Source of the DNA: Anolis sagrei
Taxonomy: Eukaryota > Chordata > Lepidosauria > Squamata > Anolidae
Direction: 5' to 3'
NCBI RefSeq assembly: GCF_037176765.1
Contig: NC_090024.1
Coordinates: 165,150,778 to 165,214,777, forward strand
DNA length: 64,000 nucleotides
The translations under genes were made by a program, and so were the position numbers. Positions 34,141 to 46,200 of this stretch are shown here, one piece after another. A model generated the notes under the pieces. That model saw nothing but the letters and a program-made list of their open reading frames with translations. It was not told the DNA's origin and ran no database searches. Numbering within the stretch: position 1 is the first letter of the stretch; each line of letters begins with the position of its first letter.

Positions 34141-34740
34141 ATCAAATTTGTATATCAGGTTCTTTTATCAGCTACAACTTGGCAAATAAATTGATTTTTG
34201 AATTTTTACTCAATAGACATGGATCTAGTTATAAAAATCAGTTGTAAGTGAACAAGATACCCAAGTAACAGGGATAGATTTGTAAGGTTGCCAATTGCTG
34301 ATGTTTTGTACATTGTGGTAAACAACTGCAGGCTAGTACTGAATGAAGAGTTTTAAGGCAACTTGTTCACAAAAACATGGGTGCTCCTATTTTAATTAAA
34401 CCTTATAAAGTGCAACTTGGAGAAATGCCCAAAATAAGTTTCTTCTGTGTAGGAATTAGTTGCCATCTGACATGTTGAGAATCTGTACATAATCTCTAAA
34501 TAGAACTAGGTTAGTTAGTTGCAAGTTGATGTCATGCATAGACTATTTTGAACATTGTTCCTTCCAGCTCCTTGTCTATTTAGAGTTTAAATATTTTTCA
34601 GGCTCTTTTAATTTGTTTTTATAAATAATTTGGTTTATAAATAATTTTGTTGACATCAATTATGGCAAGAGCTTTCAATTCCAATTGGTGTTCAAAACTT
34701 GCATGTATATTTTTGAAAGGATCCCCAGCTATAAGAGCAT

Positions 34741-35071
34741 ACATTAAAACCTCTTTATCCATGGTCGTGTCCCCTCCCCCTCCCCCCATGGTTTCGGTTA
34801 CCCGTAGTCACTGCTACTGGAAGTGTTTGTGGGCTTCTCACAGTCCTCCAGTGTTGTACTACTGCTTCTTTGCGCTGAAAGTTGGCTTCTTGCCTTCTGC
34901 TTATTGTACAAACATGAGCTGGCATGAGTAAAGTTGGGAATGAATTGGTTCTCCTGTGGATAGGGGGACCTCTCCCAGCCACAAGAAGCAAAAATATAAG
35001 TTTCAGATACCTTCAATTTCAGATGGGGTGGGCACGGGAACTTATCTTCTGTGGATAAGGGGGTCTTACTG
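34741..35071. mobile_element. Tigger-like element with cttatccac ends
   Basis: The right end reads cttctgtggataagggggtc followed by ttactgta; the left end is aaaacctctttatccatgg. The interior block with gatagggggacc repeats the end motif. It is worn. Confidence 0.5.
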
Positions 35072-37256
35072 TATTTCATAGGAAAATGTGGCCAGATAAG
35101 AACTTTGGAATTTTCTTTAGATTGCCGACCTTACAATTTCTCACCCAGCATGGCCACAAGAAGATTCTGAGTTCTGCGGTGTTTTGACCAAAGCAAAAAC
35201 TTGCTTTCTCTCACTCCCCACAATGTCATGATTTCTCCAGATCCCAGCAGCAGGCCAGTTTTACTTTTATGCAGAAAGATCAGACACCTAATATGATGTC
35301 TTGTAGGAATGACAGTCTAAACATGAACTTTCTCCTATCCCAACCAACAGAGCACTAGTAAAACCCACACGGATCAGCCAATTAGTGCTACAGGGGAGAA
35401 AACATGCAAAAAGCCAGATCAGCTAAAGAAAAAGGATTGCTTTTCTAACATTCATATAAAAATAATAATTAATATTATTATTAATCCTTTCATGCTGTAT
35501 GTAAAAAAATCAACATGTCCTCCTTTGGGATATATGCTTCCCATATTTGTTTCTAAAGAGATCTATTGATGGTCTGATTTCAAGAAAGCCTCTGATTGTG
35601 TCTGCTTGTTTTAATGCAGACGTAGCTGTTCCTTGAGTACAGCTATTTTTTCCATGCAATGAAACAGTTGGATGCCAACCTATTTAGATCTCAGTTTGCA
35701 AAAATACTAGTTGTGTGCACAGAATAAAGCCGTACGGGCACCAGTCTATCAGTTTCATCACCTTCTGTAAACTCAGCAATGCCCTCTCATAACCCCCATT
35801 AGCTTCGACTGGCATTTCGACTGCAAACTTAACAGCCAAATGAGCAAATGCCACAGAAAAAGCCTTGGCAGGGGAAGTTCCATAAAGATTTTAGTAGTGT
35901 GGAGGAATCTGACAACCGATCAGAAACTTTAGGCTTGTTTATGTTTCAAGAAAACAGAACAAACTAGAAGTGCTTATAGTAGAGATGAAAATCCAGTGCT
36001 ATTGCTGATTATGGTATGCATGCAAACTCTTCCTTCTTAACTTATAAGTGCAGATTAAAAAAAGAGAGAGAGGAAAATATGTTATTTTAAAGCTCATCCT
36101 GCCCACACTAAATATAGAATCTGACTTAAAAGGATGGAAGAACATACTCAAAGCAAGGAATTTGTATTGCCAATGTTACTGTAAGAAAATTAGCACGCAC
36201 GCCTACAAAACTATACTGTTGCTAAAATATGACAGCAGTATTTCTTGCTATAGCCGCAAAGAAAGGTGTTAGTCAAAGTTGTCACTTTATATTTTAAAAC
36301 TGTTATTCTGAGAATGATCTGTGAAACTGTGCAACTTCTAGTGAAAATAACTGAAACTGCTTTGCTGCCAAACTTAGCTTTCAGTAAGTTTGAACTGAAA
36401 TTTCACAATGCAGTAGTTTCCATGGGATTGGGTTCTTTATTTCCACATCTGCATCGCAGAAAAGTAATGAAACCGGAAAGAAAACTATTCCAGCATGTCC
36501 TTCATCTCATCTGGATTTCCTAATAATTATCTGGAATTTAAAAAACCCAAAACACTTGTTCTGATTGATTGATATTCTCAAAAGGAAAATACGAAGAAGT
36601 GTATAAAGTGAAAAATAAAATTATATTTTATCATTTGGGGAAATAACTTATGGGGACATCAACATTTGCAGAAATGTTCTGGAGTCAAATAAACTTAATA
36701 TTTAAAGATAGACTTGTTTGTTCATATAACTATTTATATGACAAATACGAAGGAGGAAATAAAGAAAATCAAATGATTTTTCAGGGTTACTATTTCACTT
36801 TCTTTTTGAGGCACCCCCTTCCTCACAGCTATTAGCATCATATTCAAATTGTATATATTGACAAAATGTTATCTACCTTTGAAAGCATTGTGCCATTCAA
36901 TAGTACTACTATTAAATTTATATACCACAGTTTAAATTACATCCATTTCATGAATGGTAAAATCCTAAAACTCAGGTGTCTAACTGCCAAAATACAGCCT
37001 TACTGGAATGAATACAATTTACAAATACAATAATTACAATTTAAAACATTAACAATATTACACCTAGAAGTAAATACTGTAGGACTGGTCAACATGGTAA
37101 TTTTTGAGGGAGAAACGCTGAAAGTTGCTGACACTTCCAACAGAAATGTCCCGAGTACAGGATTTAGTTAGATTTTCCTCAAACCGCATATAAAACCTGT
37201 CCACTCCCAGCAGTCCTCAGCCACATGGATTTTCCATATACTCGCATAAACTTCTT
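35072..37256 (-). other. Probable SGIP1 3' UTR and downstream DNA
   Basis: No coding exon. The proximal part directly follows the SGIP1 stop codon on the minus strand. A possible poly(A) signal, AATAAA on the minus strand, lies near 36435, which would give a 3' UTR of roughly 0.8 kb; a longer UTR cannot be excluded. Confidence 0.4.
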
Positions 37257-37279
37257 TTAGTTATCTGCCAGGTATTTCC
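37257..37279 (-). CDS. SGIP1: SGIP1 last coding exon (KYLADN, stop)
   Basis: 23 bases after the acceptor tttaccctgcag: GG completes Gly, then AAA TAC CTG GCA GAT AAC TAA. It gives the conserved GKYLADN terminus. The 3' UTR continues below 37257. Confidence 0.9.
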
Positions 37280-40200
37280 CTGCAGGGTAAAGGATAAAAA
37301 CTGTGTTAAAATAAAAATAAAAATTGTAAAAGTCAGTTAAGATCAGCTTCTTAATTACGCACACTTAACCAGTATATTTAACTAAAAGCTGTATTGCATC
37401 CCAATGGACAGAACAGATCCCTGCTGCATGCAGTAGCTGCTGCTTGGTAAATCAAGATTCAAAGGACCTACATTTTCTCCACAGTAGCAATAGATATATT
37501 TGCTCTGTATCTCCAACTGCCAGTGGATAGAGTAATATAGAGTTACCATTCTTACCTGATACATATACACAATCCATATAGATATGGATTGTGAATATGT
37601 ATCAGGTAAGAATGATAACTCTGTATTACTCTATCCACTGGCAGTTGGAGATGCAGAGCAAATAACACTGAAAACCATGCTGTTCAAATCAAAGTTGCCC
37701 AACTGATGTTCTAACCATTTTACTGATGCAGTGTCTCATTAATAAGGGGAAAAAGAAGTGGGGATGTTCTTACCTGCTGCAAATCTCTTTTTAATAAGTG
37801 AAAAACGATACCCAGCCCCGACAAGTTCGATATCACAACTTGACAGAGTGCTCCCTTCGCTGGTGAATTGCACAACCAGGGGGGCAGGTTTGCTTGGTCC
37901 TTCGGATAGTTGAAATCGGGCCAGCAAAGAGCCCACACCTTGAGAAAGAAAATGCAGCAGACACCATGAGGAAGGCTTGCAGTGGAATACCAGCATAAGT
38001 TTTCATCTTGTAATCATTAGGCCATGATCACCCCTTCTTCTCCTAAAATCTATGCTCGTGCTGTTAAATGCCTCTGTCTACTCCACTCAAAGAAGGAGAA
38101 GCTGATATATGTGAAGGCTAAGAGAGATAAAGGAGCACTGACACGAAACTGAACAAATGTGCTAATTCCAGAATATATAAACAATTTAAGACTACCATTG
38201 CTCAGGGAGTCTGAAAAGAATGCATTTTCAGGGTAAATGTGTTGTTATTACCTCCATTTTCTGATTTTTGTGAAATATCAGGAATTCTCCATAATATCCT
38301 TTGTTGTTCAGCATTCCTAAAAAAAGATAATATTGTTCATATAAAAACTAAGAATACTGAAGAATCCTTATCAAGATATTGGAAGAATGGGAAACGTAAG
38401 AAGTTTATGTAGTGTTCCACAGTCAATGCAAGTGTTATTTCTACTCCAATTTTAATCTTCCCTTGCCAACACTAAAGTAAGTGTGGTGGGAACAGTGGAA
38501 AATCTGGATTGAGTAATATCTAATGTGGGATTTCAATGGACAATTGGTCTGTGATATACATAGCATCATTCTATTTCACATAGTTATGGCAATGCAAGCA
38601 TCTCCCCCACCTATTTGCTAGCATTTCTTCTACATATTTGTAGATTGAAAAAACTGGGGTAACTGCCAAACCACATGCAGCAGTGGTAAAGTAAAGGTAA
38701 AGATTTCCCCTTGACATTAAGTCTAATCGAGTCTGGGGGTGTGGTGCTCATCTCAATTTCTAAGCCGAAGAGCCAGCATTGTCCGTAGATACTGCCTAGG
38801 TCATGTGGCCAACATGACTGCACAGAGCGCCATTACCTTCCAGCTGAAGTGGTACCTACTGATTTACTCACATTTGCATGTTTTCAAACTGTTAGGTTGG
38901 CAGAAGCTGGGGCTAATAAAGAGAGCTCACCCCGTTGTGCAGATTCAAACCGCCAGTCAGTAAACTCTGCAGCTTAGTGGTTTAACCCACTGTGCTACCG
39001 TGGCCCCTACAGTAGCAGGAGTACATCTACATTTTTAACAATATCTCAAATTGATTACAAAGTGGGAAAGAACTACACAATAAAGAGGAAATGGTAGACA
39101 ATTTTTCCTTCCCACCTCTCTTATTTCTGATGCCTGCCTCTCAGTGTCATTGCTCTACCACTGGGGCTTTAATATCAGAAGAATCTGGCAGGGAGAAACA
39201 TGCCTGCAGCCCCCACCAATTGTGAACATCATTTGCACTTTAAAGCAGAGTGAAAAGACAGATTTATATATTAATTAAATGACTTATTTAAAGAGATGTG
39301 CCTGCAGTTGTTATATCCATTTTGGAATTGAGGGTATCTTGTTTCTTATTACTATTAAATATCAGACATTCCAATATCAGTCTTTCATCCTTGAAAGAGT
39401 TCCTCTGCAACCATCAAGATAAAAATGCTATGGTACTGGAAGTCTTGGTATGTTAACTGAAATGAAGGTACCATCACTTTTAGTGAAATTTCAGTGACTG
39501 TGCATTTATTAATGTTTTAAATTTGATTTTTTTGAAAGTTACATATAAAATAGATATTGTAGAATGGAGGAACTTGTGGCTCTCTATATATTAATGGACT
39601 TAATTTCCATCAGGAGTCGTACCATACAGCTTTAACCACACAGGAGCTTTTTCACCACCATCTAGGGGGCTACAGGTTCCCCAGCCCTTGTGTTGCTCAG
39701 ACAGAACTGTGCCAAACATTTAATGAACAAATGATTCAACAGCTGTGACTAATTTTCATAGTCCAAAAGGCTGGCTCAGCTTCTGTCAGGAAGACTTATG
39801 CACTGGTGGAAATAAATCAAGGATGGATCTCGGACTAGCTCTAGTTCATACCAAATTGCAGGTGGAAGCACAGCTTGCAGTTTTGTCACTCCTCCATCTA
39901 TTGGAACAAGGAACTGGACATTGTTTAAAGCTACTGGGGTCGTCATTGCTTCTAAATTATATTTGTAGTCAATTCGGAGATCAGTGCTTGTAGGCTCACA
40001 CCGCCAGTTCACTGCAAGGTTCAATGGAGTAGACTGAATACCTTGGGCTGAAACCTTGTAAGATGGAAAGAGAATATTTAGTATGTACAATGAGCTGCAA
40101 GGATTCTTTAAAAAAGCACTAAGTATTTTCAACACAAAAATCTTCTGAATGATGATTTAAAAAACAATACGAAAGGTAGCCTTAGGCCAATAAAACTGAC

Positions 40201-43200
40201 TTGAAAGTTTATGATCAAACTTTGCCTGTGAACTTCACTATATATGAGCTACCTCTTTCATGAGGTCAAATATTGTAAATAGGTTTACCTGATATTTGAG
40301 CATATCCACATTATAATACGTTGCTTGTGGTTTCTGTTCTGACACTTTCTTCAAGTGAGTCATCAAGTTTGGCATGTTCACCCAGAACTCCTTTGTGTTG
40401 GCATCTGCTTGTGTGCTGTCACTACATTCATTTAGGAAGAAAAAGAAGAAACAAAGGGCTACTTTCATAAACAGAAAACATTTGCCCTTCATCATATAAG
40501 AAAAGCAGTGTTCAGTCTTGAATGTACAGTAGAGTCTCGCTTATCCAAAATAAACAGGCCAGCAGAACACTGAAAAAGCAAAAACGTTGGATAATAAGGA
40601 GGGATTAAGGAAATGCCTATTCAACATCAAATAACATTATGATTTTACAAATTAAGGACCAAAACATCATGTTTTACCACAAATCAACAGAAAAAGCAGT
40701 TCAGTACATGGCAACGTTATGTAGTAATTACTGTATTTATGAATTTAGCACCAAAACAATGCAATGTATTGATACAGTTGTGGATATGACCGGGAGGCAG
40801 ACTGCATTGGATAATACAGAATGTTGGATGACTGAAGGTCGGATAAGCGAGACTCTACTGTATGTATGTATAGATCTTAGTTTGTTGCTGAACCACCGCA
40901 GGCATCCATTTGTCTTCAAGTGTCTTGTTGACCTATGGCAACCTAATAATAATAATAAAATAAATTTATTCTTATATCCCACCACCATCTCCCCAAAGGG
41001 ACTCGGGGCGGCTGGCCAACGGCAAAAAGTGCCAAAAAACAAGCAAACAAACAAACAAACAAACAAACAAACAAACGTAAGAATGAAGCACAATATAAAA
41101 TACAATCAAATAAAACACATACACATATGGAAACATCAACTCAGACTCAATAAAACTGAGATCATCATCCAGTGGTGGAAGCTGCTGTAAATATGGACAA
41201 GCTGTGAGCAATAGGAATAGAATAACCCAATTAATTTTATTAGACAAGGAATACTCAGAGGTGGTTTGTAATGTATAGTTTAAGTATTTTATGCTTAAAA
41301 TAAATGTATTTATTTCTGTTCTTCCAATGTGTGTGTTTTTTTTAAAAAAACCAATTTAAAACAGCTTTAAAACCATGAATGCAGAACTCATGTAGGGCCA
41401 ACTGTGCTTGATGGCTTCCTTTTGTCCAGTCTAGGGCTGCTTCCAGATGGAAGGCTCCTAATACTAACGATCAAAAGTTACGCTTTCCCTCCCCATATAT
41501 TTTTTCCAGTTAGAAAAGAGTTGGATGTAGAGCATGGGAAGAACAGGAGAGGTACACATAGAAAAGACAACAGTGGGAATCATCTCTTTAAATTGTCATG
41601 AATGAAGCAGGGTGAACAATAAAACTCTTATAGTAGACATGTCATTCACAAAAGAAAAATTAAAACAAAGCTGTTCTAGCTCTGTGGTTTAGCTTTTTTC
41701 CTCACCTGGCCATACAGATTTTTGGACTGACCGAATTTAATAGTAATGACTACAGCTTGGAAGTATCCTGTTACAATAACCATAGATAGGTGGCCCCAGC
41801 TAGGACCCAAAACTGACATTGCACTTTGCCATTGTTGCCACATGACCTATGCACTTTGCTTACTAGCCTATCCTTTAAATTATTGTTGTACCAGTCCACC
41901 CACCCATGACAATAAATTGAATTTGTTATTGGTTGTTGGTTTTGATGCCTGTTTACATTGTTATATTGTTATTTTGTTTTATATTTTTGTTTGCATTTTA
42001 ATTGTATTTCTTTTTAACTGTGTTGATCGGGCTTGGCCTCATGTAAGCTGCCCCAAGTCCTTTCGGTGACACGGAGGCGGGGTATAAAAATAAAATTACT
42101 ACTACTACTACTACTACTACTATTATTATTATTATTATTATTATTTACTTACAATCAATGTATTTCCTCATTAATTAAGAAATGACATTAAATTGTAATA
42201 TCTGAGGACTAATGCCTCTCACTTTGTAGTACAATCGTATTTTAGTTAATTTTAAATCTATAGAAGTGTAGTGAAGTGATAGAGAAGTAATAAAAATCAA
42301 ACATTTCCAGTGTGTTGGCTCATTCTGAAGTTTGGGCTTTTTGGTGGCAATGAAGTGAACACAGACATTATACTTAAAATCTGTGTTCATAATTTTCAAT
42401 TTTTAAAAATTAATTGAAAAACTGTTATAGGTTGTTGTAGGTTTTTCAGGTTGTATTGCACTGTTCTAAAAGCATTATCTCCTGACGTTTCGCATGTATC
42501 TGTGGCAAGCATCCTCACAACCTCTGAGGATGCTTGCCACAGATGTAGGTGAAATGTCTGGAGAGAGTGCTTCTAGAACAGGGCCATACAACCCAAAAGA
42601 CCTACAACAACCCAGTGATTCTGGCCATGAAAGCCTTCGACAATTTCTTTTGGAGAGCATGAAAATTATTTTTTAAACCTCAACTATAATGTTAAGTAAG
42701 TGCTTTTTGGGGAATTTAAATTGTAACTAATCTGTGTAAGAAATTATTTTAGCTGTAACAAATTATTTTAAAAAGTAACTGTTTAAGCTTTGAGATTGAC
42801 AGAGTTGATGTCTGACCACAAACTCAGATATGAAGACATACTACATCCTTCTGAAACTCTACCACTACTAGGCATATTGAGAAACGACTTCAAAAACAAC
42901 TGGCAAACCTCACAGGTCCTCCATTAGGTATTTGTGTATATACTATAAGTAAATGTATAACTTATGAACATTTTTTCTGCAAAAGCTACATACAGTATGT
43001 TTTCCCTATACATCAATAAAAGTGTAAAATAGAGTAATATTTATAGAATGATATTTACCAGCAAAGAAGTTGGGGATTTGGCAAGACGTGTTCTAACCTG
43101 TTGTAATTTGTCACACGGAACGTTAAAACAGCCGGGCTGGGATTGTTGGCAAAATGTCTAGTAATTCCTGCAGGAAATGACAGCACCATTTCTCCAGTAA

Positions 43201-46200
43201 CCTTGACTATGCATCTTCAGGATTGAAATAAGGGAAAACAAATAGAAACAGAACCTGCAAGTCAGTTATATACATTTTCAAGAGTCAGTTTTAGACAGCA
43301 CCTGGTTTCCCTTTTGGTGCCAGAATGTCACTCAAGGTAGCAGTTAATGGAAATCTGATCGTATCAGGGCAGTTCTAATTTTGGTTCTTAGTTTCCTATA
43401 CACAAGCTGCAATTAGATTAATGGATTGGTTGCCTCGATAGAGCCATGAATGCTGCAACACAGAAAGAATGAAGAACTAGAAGTAGTACTGGAGTGGGGG
43501 ACACACAAATAAATAATGAATAAATAATAATATGAATTTAATCTAGGTATTTGGGCCTTTAACTTCCAGAAGCTCTTGCCTGCTTGTTCAGTGGTCAGGA
43601 ATTCTAGGAACTAAAGTTTAAAACACCTGGGGGGGGGGGGTGCAATTTGAAGAAGCCTGGTCTGAAGGCTCCCATTAATGCAGCATCTGTGTATTAAAAA
43701 GAAGATTACAACAGAGGGATGATGGTTTACTCCCTCTTTCTGTAAGCTCTCAAGATTTGGGTTTCTGACACCTAGAAATTTTAATGAGCAACCAGAAAGG
43801 GAGTTGAAAAACAGGTGGCTGGAGTTTAGCCAGGACTGACAACAAACTCAAGATTTACATGGCTCCAAAAGGCTTCGTCAGATAAGAGCCAAAGGAGAGG
43901 GAAAACAAAACCAGTTTCTGGGTTTTGGGATATAAGGTTTGCTTCAAGGGAAAACCTGTTAAATCAGGCATCGTTTGGAAATCAAGTTCATGTGCCATGG
44001 AAATCCTGGTTAAGGGGTCTTGTTCCTGTGGATGCTTCTAGCCTTTTGGTGTTTACCAGCAGCCTTTGGATTGCCTTTGCATCCTGTTGATTCCTATTGG
44101 ATATATACTGCCTTGGATTGCTTTTATATCTATTATGGATATTGCTTTGAGTTTTACTGCATTTTACTGACCTTTTGCTTTTTGGAACTTTCCTGTTTTC
44201 TTACAAGCATTTCTTTCTACTGGCTATTTTATTAAGCTTCAGTAAAAAAGGATTTGTTTCTTCACTCAACGTGTGGTGTGTTTTAAAGTCAGAGGGCTTT
44301 TCCTGTCCTGGAGTGCAACACTTCAGCCCTCACAATTCCTAACACTTGGTAAGATAGCTGGGATTTCTAGGAGCTGAAGGCCAAAACACCTGGAGGAGCA
44401 TACTTTGAGAAACACTGGTCTAAATTCCACCCAGCTGAATGCCTCCTATCATGCTGGCACCATCTTTTTTTGCCTATGTGCCTTATATTTTACAATAAAA
44501 ACAGACTATTGAATTAAAATACTAAGATAATATTGAACTAAAATACTACTGAATCTTCTACTTTATAGGATTAGAACCAAGTGAACACCAGTGGAATAGA
44601 AAACCCTGCAGATATAGCTATACTAGATCATCTATTCTGGCATCTCATAAGTAGTAATTAGCAGGGCGAAAAAAAGTCTACTCTTTGAAGAATAAGTCAA
44701 TGGTACCAAATGCCAGCATGTGCCTTAACTGCCAAACTACTTCTGTAACAAAAGATTCATGACTAAATTGCTGGTGTGTAATCCAAGTCTTTAGAATTCA
44801 AATAGTCATATAGAAATAGTTCACAGTATTATTCTCTGGAACATGGAAAGCAATGTTCTGCCTATACATGCTTTAGTAATCTATAAAAGTACAAAATGTT
44901 AAAAAACAATCCACAAATTCTGAAATTACCTTAACAGTAATAGAAATATAAACATGAATTATGTCAAGTTTTATTTTATACAACCTTCTGCTAAAAAAAA
45001 CATTTAGCAGAGTTTTCTTTGGCATGTTTTTAGGTGAGAGAAACATGCTACAACTTTTGACTCATTCTCTTCCTTTATCTCATGTGCATTTGCTTTCATA
45101 TGTCCTGAAGTATACATGGGATTTCCAACTTTCCTGAAGTATACATGGGATTTCCAACAAAACTTTTCTCTCCCACCCAGTGTGCAGCTCACAATGCTGA
45201 CAGGGAGATTCTGGGAATTATACTCCAACAAGTAACTTATCCCAGCTGTAGCTGTGTGGCACCTTGCGGAAGTATCTACCTCTCATTTGGCTTTTCCACC
45301 TTTTGTTGCTTACAACTTGGAATCTAAATGAATTTAATTAACATTGTTACCACTTAATGTACACAAGTCTCAATACTCTGAAGGCTTTATTGGGGCACCA
45401 ACGTAAAATAAACAAATTAAAACTGGGACTTGTTGGTTGTGGAAACTCAAACAGGTTTTCTTCCAGAATTGAATTCATTTTGGCTGTATTCACTTTTGAG
45501 TTTGATCAGTTTCATGCCAAGTCCAGAGCTGTTATATAGATGGTCCTGGACTACATCCACTCCACTGGGGCAGCCCACATCTCAACCAAGTCACCGCTGC
45601 CATTCTCAACCAGCCATAGAGCTTCTATTAAACTCTTGGCCATCATGGGCACCTTTGCTGATGCCAAAATAAGGCACCTGCGCAACCATCAAGGAGGGGA
45701 GAATATTTCCGCCTTCTTGTTGGTCACATTAGTGCCCTAGTCTGACATCAGCAATGACATTTGTGATGGGCAGAGGTTCAGATGGGGCTCTGTGGCCAGC
45801 TAGGAGATGTGGTGGTGACACAGATACTGGGTTCATGCACTGATGAGCGCAAAGAAAAGGTAATCGTGCTGTGTTCAGTCTGGACAGCAGACTGGCCCAA
45901 ATCAGACTATATCCCACTGTCCAGACTGCCCTGAAGATACTCAGTATTTTCCAGTAAACTCTGGAGTATCTCTTGAATTTTCCCAAAGCAGGACAAAGTC
46001 AGCTGAAAACAAAACAAAACAAAAAAATAACCCTACATATTTACTGATAGCTATTGTGCGTTATGGGGACAGCCAGCATTTTGTGAGTCTGGATTTTGGG
46101 GCTCATTTAGACAAGCCTTGTATGATTTTTTTTTGCAAACTTCAAACAAACATTAAACAGTGTTTATTTCAGTAATGGCTTTCTTCTCAGCACTCTCATG

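Noticed and set aside
42430-42655. Inverted repeats considered as CRISPR or tRNA structures
   Set aside because: This is animal DNA; the palindromes are mobile-element ends. No CRISPR array and no complete tRNA gene were seen.
43750-44320. Possible solo LTR in an SGIP1 intron (ending near gagtgcaaca)
   Set aside because: The 3' part looks LTR-like, but I could not define a left end or target duplication, so I did not annotate it.
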